Source of the DNA: DATARH01 sp963705325
Lineage (GTDB): Bacteria; Pseudomonadota; Alphaproteobacteria; ATCC43930; CGMCC-115725
Length of the DNA: 64,000 nucleotides
NCBI GenBank assembly: GCA_963705325.1
Contig: OY970069.1
Span: 1,612,001-1,676,000 of the forward strand
Direction of reading: 5' to 3'
Part shown: positions 8,825 through 16,817 of the stretch, piece by piece
Layout of the letters: every line of letters begins with the position of its first letter
Position numbering within the stretch: position 1 is the first letter of the stretch
Position numbers and translations under genes: made by a program
The notes under the pieces: generated by a model
What the model was told of the DNA's origin: nothing
Seen by the model: the letters and a program-made list of their open reading frames with translations, nothing else
Database searches by the model: none

Positions 8825-11548
8825 ATGCTGTCGCTCGGCTCGCTGGCGTTCGCGTCGCCGTGGTTGCTGACGGCGCTCGTCGCGCTGCCGATCATCTGGT
8901 GGCTGCTGCGGGTGACGCCGCCGGCGCCCCGGCGCGTGCGCTTTCCGGCGATCCGCCTGTTGCTGGGGTTGACGCCGCGCGAGGAAACGCCGGCCCGCAC
9001 GCCGCTCTGGCTGATCGTCCTGCGCACCATCCTCGCCGCGCTGATTATTGTCGGGCTGGCGCATCCGCTGGTCAATCCGCAGACGCCGCTCGCCGGCAGC
9101 GGGCCGCTGATCCTCGTCATCGACGACGGTTGGGCCGCGGCGCATGACTGGCAGGCGCGCCAGGCGGCGGCGCGGAACCTCCTGGCCGAGGCCGAGCGCG
9201 AGGACCGACAGATCGTGCTCGTCACCACTGCGCCGCCGGTGTCGGATCAGCCGTTGCCGACGCTTGCCCCCATCCGCGCGGTCGATGCGCGCGCCGCGGT
9301 CGCGGCAATGGCCCCGAAGCCGTGGCCCGACGACCGCAAGACCGCGGTCGCGCGGCTCAAGGCACTGCCCTTGTCGGCGGGCACCAGCGCCATCTGGATC
9401 AGTGACGGCGTCGATGACGGGAGTGCCGCTGCGCTCATCGCCGCGCTGACGGAGCGGGGGGAGCTGCGCTATCTGACGGCGGCAGCGGCCGACGCGCCGC
9501 GCCTCATCGCGTCCTCCGGTGGCCCCGCTGAGCGCGCGCAGAAGGATCTGACCGTCGCGGTCAGTTCGTTGCCGGCGCCGGCGCCGCGGCAGATCTGGGT
9601 GCGGGCGAGCGCGGAGGACGGCGCCCTGCTCGCCCGCGAGGGGGCGACGATCGAGCCGGATGCCATCAGCGCCGTCGTCCCGTTGCCGATGCCGAGCGAA
9701 TTGCGCAACCGGGTTGCGCGCATCGATATCGAGGGCGAGCAGTCGGCGGGCGGCACCTTGCTGGTCGACGAGCGCTGGCGCCGACGGCCGGTCGGCATCG
9801 CCGGGAACGCCAACCTCTCCGGCCAGCCGCTGCTCAGCGGCACCTATTATCTCGAACGCGCACTCGAACCGTTCACCGAAATCCGGCGCGGCCCGGCCAC
9901 CGAGCTGCTGAAGCGCGAACTGGCGGTCCTGATCTATGCCAATTCAGGGCCCGATTCCGTGGCGGAACAGCAGGATGTGCGCCACTGGATCGAGGCGGGC
10001 GGCCTGTTGCTGCGTTTCGCCGGCCCGCATCTGGCCGAGCAAGACGACGGGTTGTTGCCGGTACGGCTGCGCCGCGGCGGGCGGACCATCGGCGGCGCGC
10101 TCTCCTGGGAGCAGCCGGCCAAGCTGGCGCCGTTCGACGCGACGAGCCCGTTCGCCGGACTGACAATCCCTCCCGACGTCACGGTGTCGCGTCAGGTGCT
10201 GGCCGAGCCGGACATCGACCTCGCCGGCAAGACCTGGGCGCGGCTCGCCGACGGCACGCCGCTCGTCACCGCGGCGCAGCAGGGCAAGGGCTGGATCGTC
10301 CTCGTCCACACCACGGCCAATGCGGAATGGTCGAACCTCGCTCTGTCGGGGCTCTTCGTCGAGATGCTGCGGCGCATCGTGGCGACCAGCGAGGGTGTCA
10401 CGGCGACGAGCGACGCCGATCTGCCACCGCTGGAAATCCTCGACGGGTTCGGGCGGCGGCAGCGCGCGGCGCCGAGCGCCAAGCCGATCTCGGCCAAGGA
10501 TATCGGCACCGCCGTCCCGTCGCCGAGCCATCCGCCGGGCTTTTACGGCACGACCGATGCGCGCCGCGCGTTGAACCTGTCGCCGGGGGTCGGCGGTCTG
10601 AAGCCGATCGCCGATCTCCCCACCGGCATCGCGCGCGAAGGGTTTACCACGAATGCCGAATTCGATATCCGCCCGTCCTTGCTCGTGGCGGCGCTGCTGC
10701 TGGCGCTCGCCGACCTGCTGATCTCCTACGGCCTGCGAGGTCTGTTGCGGCGGGGGCCGGCACGCGGCGCCACGGCGGTCGTCGCGCTGCTGCTGATGGG
10801 AACGGGCGCGGCTCGCGCGGACGATGCCTTTGTCATCCGCGCGACCTCGGAACTGCACCTCGCCTACGTCCAGACCGGCAACACCGAGGTCGACGCGGAG
10901 AGCCAGGACGGTCTCACCGGCCTCAACCAGATCCTCGCCCAACGCACCGCGGTCGAGGCCGCGGCGCCGATGGCGGTCAATATCGAGAGCGACGAGCTGA
11001 TCTTCTTCCCGCTGCTCTATTGGCCGGTCACCGCCGATCAGGCGACGCCGTCGGCGCAGGCGGTCGAGCGCATCAACCGGTATCTCGCGACCGGCGGCAC
11101 GATCCTCTTCGATACGCGCAATTCGGGGAGCCGCGTCCCGGGCGTCTATGGCAGCGTCGCCGAGTCGGCGGCGCGGCTGAAGAAACTGGTCGGCGGCGTC
11201 AAGATCCCGCCGCTGGTGCCGGTGCCGCCCGATCATGTGCTGACCAAATCGTTCTACCTGCTGCACGAATTTCCCGGCCGGTGGAACAGCGGGCAGGTTT
11301 GGGTGGAGCCCGCCGAGGACCGGGTCAATGACGGGGTGTCGACCGTCATCGTCGGCGGCAACGACTGGGCCGGGGCCTGGGCGATCGACAAAAGCGGCCA
11401 GCCGGAGTTCGCCGTGGTGCCCGGCGGCGAGCGGCAGCGCGAGATGGCCTTTCGATTTGGCGTCAACCTGGTGATGTACGTCCTGACCGGCAACTACAAG
11501 AGCGACCAAGTTCACGTGCCGGCAATTCTTGAGCGGCTCGGCCAATGA
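8825..11548 (+). CDS. DUF4159 domain membrane protein with BatA-like N-terminus
   Basis: The 907-aa product starts at ATG 8825 ('MLSLGSLAFASPWLL'). The N-terminus is BatA-like: two membrane helices at residues ~7-28 and ~60-80 separated by the short 'RVRFPAIRLLLGL' segment. A long extracytoplasmic region with a degenerate vWA fold follows, then another membrane helix near 620-640. A DUF4159 domain occupies residues ~668-905 ('RATSELHLAYVQTG', 'LYWPVT', 'TGGTILFDTRN', 'DHVLTKSFYLL'). This fused BatA/DUF4159 form is common in alphaproteobacteria. Its stop overlaps the next start (ATGA). The likely role is a membrane scaffold of the MoxR/vWA complex; the function is not established. Confidence 0.9.
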   Translation: MLSLGSLAFASPWLLTALVALPIIWWLLRVTPPAPRRVRFPAIRLLLGLTPREETPARTPLWLIVLRTILAALIIVGLAHPLVNPQTPLAGSGPLILVIDDGWAAAHDWQARQAAARNLLAEAEREDRQIVLVTTAPPVSDQPLPTLAPIRAVDARAAVAAMAPKPWPDDRKTAVARLKALPLSAGTSAIWISDGVDDGSAAALIAALTERGELRYLTAAAADAPRLIASSGGPAERAQKDLTVAVSSLPAPAPRQIWVRASAEDGALLAREGATIEPDAISAVVPLPMPSELRNRVARIDIEGEQSAGGTLLVDERWRRRPVGIAGNANLSGQPLLSGTYYLERALEPFTEIRRGPATELLKRELAVLIYANSGPDSVAEQQDVRHWIEAGGLLLRFAGPHLAEQDDGLLPVRLRRGGRTIGGALSWEQPAKLAPFDATSPFAGLTIPPDVTVSRQVLAEPDIDLAGKTWARLADGTPLVTAAQQGKGWIVLVHTTANAEWSNLALSGLFVEMLRRIVATSEGVTATSDADLPPLEILDGFGRRQRAAPSAKPISAKDIGTAVPSPSHPPGFYGTTDARRALNLSPGVGGLKPIADLPTGIAREGFTTNAEFDIRPSLLVAALLLALADLLISYGLRGLLRRGPARGATAVVALLLMGTGAARADDAFVIRATSELHLAYVQTGNTEVDAESQDGLTGLNQILAQRTAVEAAAPMAVNIESDELIFFPLLYWPVTADQATPSAQAVERINRYLATGGTILFDTRNSGSRVPGVYGSVAESAARLKKLVGGVKIPPLVPVPPDHVLTKSFYLLHEFPGRWNSGQVWVEPAEDRVNDGVSTVIVGGNDWAGAWAIDKSGQPEFAVVPGGERQREMAFRFGVNLVMYVLTGNYKSDQVHVPAILERLGQ

Positions 11549-13641
11549 GCATCAGCGCCTACACCATCGCGTTTTCGCCGTTCATTCCGTGGTGGGCGGT
11601 TGCGGCCCTGGTTGCCGCCGCGCTGCTGATCCTGGCGCTTGGGCTGTGGCGACGGGCGCGCGGCCTGGCGTGGCGCGGGCTGGCGGTCGTGATCCTGTTC
11701 GCCATCCTGGTCAATCCGGCGCTCGTCGTGGAAAAACGCACGCCGCAGCGAGACACAGCCGTCATCGTCGTCGACAATTCGCCAAGCCAGCGGATCGGCG
11801 ACCGCGCCGCCGCCAGCGAAGCCGCGTTAAAGGCGCTCACCGACCGGCTCGCCGCGGTGCCCGATCTCGACGTCCGCGTCGTCCGGGCCGGCGCGCCGTC
11901 TCCCGGCGGCGGCGACGAAGGCACCCGCCTGTTCGCGGCGTTGAACCGGGCGTTGTCCGACGTGCCGCGCCAACGCCTGGCCGGCGTGGTGATGATCACC
12001 GACGGCGAGGTCCATGACGTTCCCACTGGCGATCTGAAAGCCGCCGCGGCGCAACTGGGCGCGCCGCTTCATGTGCTGCTCTCGGGGCGTCCCAACGAAC
12101 GCGACCGACGCCTCGTGGTCAAGGAAGCGCCGAGCTTCGGTCTCGTCGGCAAGGACGTGCCGCTGACCATTCGCGTGGAGGACCTGCCCGAGGCGAAGGA
12201 TGCGGGCCAGGCCGTCGCGAAGCTGACCTGGCGGAAGGATGGCGGGCCGCCGCATGAGATCGTGGTGCCGGTCGGACAGGACGTGCCGCTAACCCTGCCG
12301 ATCGATCACGGCGGTCCCAATGTCGTCGAGCTCGAGGTCGAGCCCGGGCCGCAGGAGCTCACCCTGGTGAACAATCGCGCCGCCGTCGTGGTCAACGGTG
12401 TGCGCGACCGGTTGCGGGTGCTGTTGGTCTCGGGCGAGCCGCACGCCGGCGAGCGGGTGTGGCGCAACATCCTCAAATCCGACCCGTCGGTCGATCTCGT
12501 TCATTTCACCATCCTGCGGCCGCCCGAAAAGCAAGACGGTACGCCGATCAAGGAATTGTCCCTCATCGCGTTTCCCACCCGCGAGCTGTTCGACGCCAAG
12601 CTCAACGAGTTCGATCTCATCATCTTCGACCGCTACAGCCGGCGAGGGGTGATCCCGCAGGCTTATATCCAGAATGTCGTCAACTACGTCAAAAAAGGCG
12701 GGGCCTTCCTCGAGGCGACCGGCCCCAGCTTTGGCACCCCGATGAGCCTCTTCCGCACCCCACTCGGCGAAATCTTGCCGACCGAGCCGACCGGTAATGT
12801 CGACGAAGAAGGCTTCAAGCCGGAGTTGAGCGCCGAGGGTTGGCGTCATCCGGTGACCGCCGATCTTCCCGAAGCCGGCCAGCCCGGCGGCACCCCCGGC
12901 TGGGGCCGCTGGTTCCGCCAGGTCGAAGCGCATGTCCATCACGGCACGACCTTGATGACCGGCGCCCACGACCAGCCGCTGCTGGTGCTGGACCGCATCG
13001 GCCAGGGCCGCGTCGCCCAGCTCCTGTCGGATCAGATGTGGCTCTGGGCGCGTGGCTTCGAAGGCGGCGGCCCGCAAGCGGAATTGCTGCGCCGGCTTGC
13101 CTATTGGCTGATGAAGGAGCCCGACCTCGAGGAAAATGACCTGCGCGCGGCGATCGAGGGCGACCGGCTGATTGTCACTCGCCAGTCGCTTGAACCGGAC
13201 GACAAGCCGGTGACGGTGACTGCGCCCGACGGCACGACCTCGACTCTGACGCTGACCCCGGAGCATGGCGGGCGTAGCACCGGCACGCTCGTAGTCAATC
13301 AAATGGGGCTCTACCGGGTCACCGACGGCACCCGCACCGCTCTCGCCGCGGCGGGACCGCTGAACCCGGTCGAGTTCGCCGACGTCCGCGCTACCCCGGA
13401 AAAGCTGGCGCCGCTGTCGGCGGCGACCGGCGGCGGCGTCTTGTGGATTGCCGACGGCACGCCGGATGTACGCCGGGTCGCGGCCGGGCGGTCGACCGCG
13501 GGCAGCGACTGGATCGGATTTCGAGAGAACGCCGATTATGTCGTCGCCGGCTTCAGCGAGATGCCGCTCTTGCCGGGCATCGCGGCGCTGCTGCTCGCGG
13601 TCGGCACGCTGATCGCCGCCTGGCGCCGGGAGGGGCGGTGA
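11545..13641 (+). CDS. vWA / glutamine-amidotransferase-like membrane protein
   Basis: The 698-aa product begins at ATG 11545 inside the previous stop. Two N-terminal helices (residues ~14-35 and ~45-60) precede a vWA-like domain with an intact DxSxS-type MIDAS ('VDNSPS'). The middle (~285-430) resembles the class I glutamine-amidotransferase-like fold of such BatB-type proteins ('LRVLLVSGEPHAGERVWRN', 'DLIIFDRYSRRG'), without an obvious catalytic Cys-His pair. A last helix lies at ~675-693 ('LLPGIAALLLAVGTLIAAW'). It completes the four-gene MoxR operon, and coupling by overlap implies stoichiometric production. Confidence 0.85.
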   Translation: MSISAYTIAFSPFIPWWAVAALVAAALLILALGLWRRARGLAWRGLAVVILFAILVNPALVVEKRTPQRDTAVIVVDNSPSQRIGDRAAASEAALKALTDRLAAVPDLDVRVVRAGAPSPGGGDEGTRLFAALNRALSDVPRQRLAGVVMITDGEVHDVPTGDLKAAAAQLGAPLHVLLSGRPNERDRRLVVKEAPSFGLVGKDVPLTIRVEDLPEAKDAGQAVAKLTWRKDGGPPHEIVVPVGQDVPLTLPIDHGGPNVVELEVEPGPQELTLVNNRAAVVVNGVRDRLRVLLVSGEPHAGERVWRNILKSDPSVDLVHFTILRPPEKQDGTPIKELSLIAFPTRELFDAKLNEFDLIIFDRYSRRGVIPQAYIQNVVNYVKKGGAFLEATGPSFGTPMSLFRTPLGEILPTEPTGNVDEEGFKPELSAEGWRHPVTADLPEAGQPGGTPGWGRWFRQVEAHVHHGTTLMTGAHDQPLLVLDRIGQGRVAQLLSDQMWLWARGFEGGGPQAELLRRLAYWLMKEPDLEENDLRAAIEGDRLIVTRQSLEPDDKPVTVTAPDGTTSTLTLTPEHGGRSTGTLVVNQMGLYRVTDGTRTALAAAGPLNPVEFADVRATPEKLAPLSAATGGGVLWIADGTPDVRRVAAGRSTAGSDWIGFRENADYVVAGFSEMPLLPGIAALLLAVGTLIAAWRREGR

Positions 13642-13651
13642 CGCGCTGGCG

Positions 13652-14338
13652 ATGCTGAGGCAAATCCTTGCCCCGATCCACCCCGACGGGTGGAAGTTCG
13701 TAGCGATCGCGGCGGCGACGACGCTGGTTCTGTTTCTGCTGTGGCATCCGGCCGGCTGGGTCGCGCTGATCCTCACCTTGTGGACCGCCTATTTCTTCCG
13801 CGACCCGTGGCGGGTGACGCCGACCCGCCCGGGGCTCGTCATCAGTCCCGCCGACGGGATCGTCGTGTCGTTGGCGCAGATACCGCCGGCGCCGGAGCTG
13901 GGAATGGGAGACACACCGACGACGCGGATCGGCATCTTTCTCAACCTTTTCGACGTCCATGTCGCGCGGGCGCCGGTGGCGGGGCGGATCGCCGGCCGGA
14001 CCTACATTCCTGGCCGCTTCATCAACGCTAGCCTCGACAAGGCCAGCGAGCACAACGAGCGGTTGGCGTTTCGGGTCGCGCCGCAAGTCGGCGCCGAAAT
14101 CGGCTGCGTGCTGATCGCTGGATTGGTCGCGCGGCGCATCGTCTGCCCGCTCGGCGACGGCCAGTCGGTCGCCGCCGGCGAGCGGATCGGCATCATTCGC
14201 TTCGGCTCGCGGGTCGATATTTATCTGCCGAGCGAATACGTGCCGCTGGTGGCGCTCGGCCAGCGGATGGTCGCCGGCGAGACGGTGCTCGCCGACCGCG
14301 AGGCCAGCGAGCCGGCGCGGCAGGGCTACAGCCACTAG
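13652..14338 (+). CDS. psd: Phosphatidylserine decarboxylase (proenzyme)
   Basis: The 228-aa product is the short, alphaproteobacterial form of PSD, which makes phosphatidylethanolamine from phosphatidylserine. Two N-terminal hydrophobic helices (~17-48) anchor it. 'SPADGIV', 'FLNLFDVHVARAPVAG' and 'SEHNERL' are family motifs. Self-cleavage occurs at the Gly-Ser pair in 'IIRFGSRVDI' (G185-S186), where Ser becomes the pyruvoyl group. It starts 10 bases after the MoxR operon and is followed by pssA, which makes its substrate. Confidence 0.95.
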   Translation: MLRQILAPIHPDGWKFVAIAAATTLVLFLLWHPAGWVALILTLWTAYFFRDPWRVTPTRPGLVISPADGIVVSLAQIPPAPELGMGDTPTTRIGIFLNLFDVHVARAPVAGRIAGRTYIPGRFINASLDKASEHNERLAFRVAPQVGAEIGCVLIAGLVARRIVCPLGDGQSVAAGERIGIIRFGSRVDIYLPSEYVPLVALGQRMVAGETVLADREASEPARQGYSH

Positions 14339-14426
14339 TTCCCGCTGAAGGGGCAGCGGCGCGGAGCCGCCGCCGCACGTGATGAGCGCGATTGTGGTAG
14401 ACTGCCGCCAGCAAGGAGACCTGACG

Positions 14427-15320
14427 ATGCGCTCGCGCAAAATGCGGGTGCGCCGCCCGCAGATGCGAGGCATGCGGGTGCGGCGCATCCAGGAGCTGTC
14501 CTTCAACCGGCTGGTGCCGAACGTGCTGACCATGCTGGCGCTGTGCGCGGGCATGACCGCGATCCGCTTCGCGCTCAACGGCAATTTCCAAGCGGCGGTT
14601 TACGCGATCATTGTCGCCGGCATCCTAGACGGCCTCGACGGCCGCATCGCGCGGTTGCTGAAGGTGACCTCCAGCTTTGGCGCCGAACTCGACAGCCTCT
14701 CGGATTTTATCAGCTTCGGCGTGGCGCCGGCGGTGGTGCTTTATCTGTGGACGATGGCGGCGCTGCACAGCGTCGGCTGGGCGATCGTGCTGTTCTACGC
14801 GGTGTGCTGCGCGCTGCGCCTGGCGCGGTTCAACACCCAGCTCAACGCCGAGCCCGCGCCGCACATGGCCGGATTTTTCACCGGCGTCCCGGCGCCGGCG
14901 GGAGCGGGCCTGGCGCTGATGCCGATGTTTGTCAGCTTTGCGAGCAGCGATTGGATCACCCGCTCGCCCTATTTGAACGCGTTGTGGATCGCCGGGACCG
15001 CGGCGCTGATGATCAGCACCATTCCCACTTTTTCGCTGAAGAAATTCAGCATCCCGCACCGCTTTGTCGTGCCGACGCTGCTCGCCATCGGTTTATTGGC
15101 GGCGTTCGCGACGACGGCGCCGTGGCCGACGCTCACCCTGATCGGGGTGCTCTATCTCGGCTCGATCCCGCTGACAATTCGCGCTGCGGCCGGGCTGCGC
15201 CGCCGCGCCGCCCGGACCGAAAAGACCGGGACTGCGGAGGCCCCGGCCCTGCTCGCCATAGCCCCGGCGCCGCCTGCCGTCGGCGAGCCTGCGCCGCCGC
15301 CCAACGAATGGCGGCATTGA
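14427..15320 (+). CDS. pssA: CDP-diacylglycerol--serine O-phosphatidyltransferase
   Basis: The 297-aa membrane enzyme converts CDP-diacylglycerol and serine to phosphatidylserine. The CDP-alcohol phosphatidyltransferase motif is intact ('DGLDGRIAR' ... 'FGAELDSLSDFISFG', with the conserved Asp residues). 'CALRLARFN' and several membrane helices follow. The C-terminal ~40 residues are Ala/Pro-rich and probably disordered. ATG 14427 is chosen because AAGGAG lies 8 bases upstream; an in-frame ATG at 14379 has no such site. With psd upstream it completes the phosphatidylethanolamine branch. Confidence 0.95.
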   Translation: MRSRKMRVRRPQMRGMRVRRIQELSFNRLVPNVLTMLALCAGMTAIRFALNGNFQAAVYAIIVAGILDGLDGRIARLLKVTSSFGAELDSLSDFISFGVAPAVVLYLWTMAALHSVGWAIVLFYAVCCALRLARFNTQLNAEPAPHMAGFFTGVPAPAGAGLALMPMFVSFASSDWITRSPYLNALWIAGTAALMISTIPTFSLKKFSIPHRFVVPTLLAIGLLAAFATTAPWPTLTLIGVLYLGSIPLTIRAAAGLRRRAARTEKTGTAEAPALLAIAPAPPAVGEPAPPPNEWRH

Positions 15321-15373
15321 GGCCAAGTCGCCATCGCCCTAGTCTGATCCGACTGTCAGCGGGAAGGCGATCC

Positions 15374-15769
15374 ATGCTCAGCTTCAATTTGAAGGCCGAA
15401 GAAAAGTTCGATCCCAAGCACCACGTCGAGAAGATCCTCGGTACGGCGGCCGAGGGCGATGTCACGGTGGCGTGCTGGGAGCCGGGGCAGACCAGCCCCT
15501 ATCACTGCCATCCGAACGCGGTCGAGCTCTATTTCTGCTTCGAGGGCGGCGGCACGATGAAGACGCCGACCGAGACCGTCGACGTCAAGCCGGGGTGCTT
15601 TGTCGTCCACCCGCGCGGCGAGCTGCACGAATGGCAGACCGGGCCGCAGCGCACGCTGCTGTTCCGGGTGCGTTACGGCGAGGAATTCTCGGGCCGCACC
15701 AAGGAATGGCCGAGCAACCCCGCGTGGCAGCCGCGGCCGCAGGATATCGATTACTTCAAGGCGAGGTGA
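15374..15769 (+). CDS. Cupin-domain protein
   Basis: The 131-aa single-domain cupin carries the metal-binding His pair and Glu of motif 1 ('SPYHCHPNAVELYFCFEGGG'). Motif 2 is 'VKPGCFVVHPRGELHEW', with the third His. It has no signal peptide, so it is cytosolic. It ends four bases before the start of the selenoprotein-like gene, so the two are very likely co-translated. Function is unknown; the spacing suggests a role next to the reductase-like protein, for example in binding its substrate or product, but that is inference. Confidence 0.85.
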   Translation: MLSFNLKAEEKFDPKHHVEKILGTAAEGDVTVACWEPGQTSPYHCHPNAVELYFCFEGGGTMKTPTETVDVKPGCFVVHPRGELHEWQTGPQRTLLFRVRYGEEFSGRTKEWPSNPAWQPRPQDIDYFKAR

Positions 15770-15773
15770 AAAG

Positions 15774-16712
15774 ATGACCGATCGCCCCGACGGGTCGGAC
15801 CAGGCGGCCGACCACGATGTGCCGATCCCCTATCGCGAGCGGATCAGCACCTATTACCAAACCCTCGGCTACGGTGCGCCGTATCGCTGGGCGCATTTCG
15901 CCGAGGTGCCGTTCACGCGGCTGAAGAAACCGCTGGCGCAAAGCCGCCTCGGCCTGGTCACGACCGCGGCGCCGTACCAGCCGGACAAGGGCGACCAAGG
16001 CCCGGGCGCCCCCTATAACGGCGCCGCCAAATTCTACCGGGTCTATTCCGGGGACACCGCGGCCGACCACGATCTGCGCATCTCGCATATCGGCTACGAC
16101 CGGGTGCACACCACCGCGACCGACAGCAACAGCTGGTTTCCGCTGCCGCTGCTGCGCGAGGTGGCGAAGGCCGGGCGGATCGGCGAGTTGGCGCCGCGCT
16201 TTCACGGCGCGCCGACCAATCGCAGCCAGCGCGTGACCCTGGAGCAGGACTGCCCGGAGCTGCTCGCGCGCCTCGTCGAAGACAGAGTGGACGCCGCCCT
16301 TCTCGTCGCGGTTTGACCCGTGTGTCACCAGACCGTGAGTCTGGCCGCACGTTACCTCGAAGAGAACGGCATCCCGACGGTCATCATGGGCTGCGCCAAG
16401 GACATCGTCGAATATGCCGGTGTCCCGCGCTTCCTGTTCAGCGACTTTCCGCTCGGCAACCCGGCCGGACGGCCGCACGACCGGGAGTCGCAGGCGTTTA
16501 CGTTGGAACTGGCGCTCAGGGTCTTGGAAACCGCGCCAGGGCCGCGAACCACGGTGCAGAACCCGTTGATCTGGAACGCCAACCCCGACTGGAAGCTCGA
16601 CTATTCCAATGTCGCGGTTTTGTCGCCGGAGGAGATCGCCCGCCGCCGCGCCGAGTTCGACCGCGAAAAGGAAAAGGCCCGCGCCATTCGCGACAAGTCG
16701 GCGGCGGAGTAG
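15774..16712 (+). CDS. GrdB/PrdB-like protein, probable selenoprotein read through in-frame TGA
   Basis: Two consecutive same-frame open reading frames (15774-16313 and 16317-16712) form one 312-residue protein if TGA 16314-16316 is read as selenocysteine (residue 181). Across the TGA the protein reads 'AALLVAV-U-PVCHQTVSLA'. UxxC is the redox motif of the glycine/betaine/sarcosine/D-proline reductase selenoprotein B family. The N-terminal half ('RLGLVTTAA', 'ISHIGYDR', 'DSNSWFPLPLLREV', 'GRIGELAPRFHG') and the C-terminal half ('NGIPTVIMGCAKDIVEYAGVPR') both fit that family. A two-part hairpin with the geometry of a bacterial SECIS follows directly (16317-16351). No GrdA, GrdC or proprotein partner is nearby. 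The reaction and substrate are unknown. A nonsense mutation of a Cys codon is the alternative. Confidence 0.8.
16317..16351 (+). promoter_or_regulatory. Predicted bacterial SECIS element
   Basis: Starting two bases after the TGA: lower stem CGUGUG (16319-16324) pairs with CGCACG (16346-16351), including one G-U pair. An asymmetric internal loop follows (UCA against C). The upper stem CCAGAC (16328-16333) pairs perfectly with GUCUGG (16339-16344), capped by the loop CGUGA. The loop has GU about 19-20 bases past the UGA, and a bulged U lies below the upper stem. These are the two features SelB needs in known bacterial SECIS hairpins. All of it lies inside the coding sequence, as expected in bacteria. 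Confidence 0.72.
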
Positions 16713-16720
16713 GCTCGGGT

Positions 16721-16808
16721 TGTCATTGCGAGCGGAGCGAAGCAATCTCGCCGAAGAGTTTTTCGGTGCGACGAGATTGCTTCGTCGCCTTCGGCTACTC
16801 GCAATGAC
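16721..16808 (+). repeat. Palindromic intergenic repeat (REP/MITE-like)
   Basis: The left arm starts GTCATTGCGAG and ends AAGCAATCTCG (16722-16750). The right arm (16772-16808) is its imperfect reverse complement, sharing both 11-base ends. A small CCGAA/TTCGG hairpin sits between them. It fills the gap between the selenoprotein-like gene and the CoA-transferase and could fold in the mRNA. A diverged half copy is at 8727-8751. Confidence 0.75.
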
Positions 16809-16817
16809 GGAAATGCA

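Noticed and set aside
9944..11545. 533-codon open frame on the minus strand opposite the DUF4159 gene
   Set aside because: Antisense shadow; the plus-strand frame has clear domains.
16320..16712. Separate gene starting at GTG 16320 after the TGA
   Set aside because: It has no ribosome-binding site, begins in the middle of a conserved motif and is the exact continuation of the upstream frame. Recoding of TGA explains both parts better.
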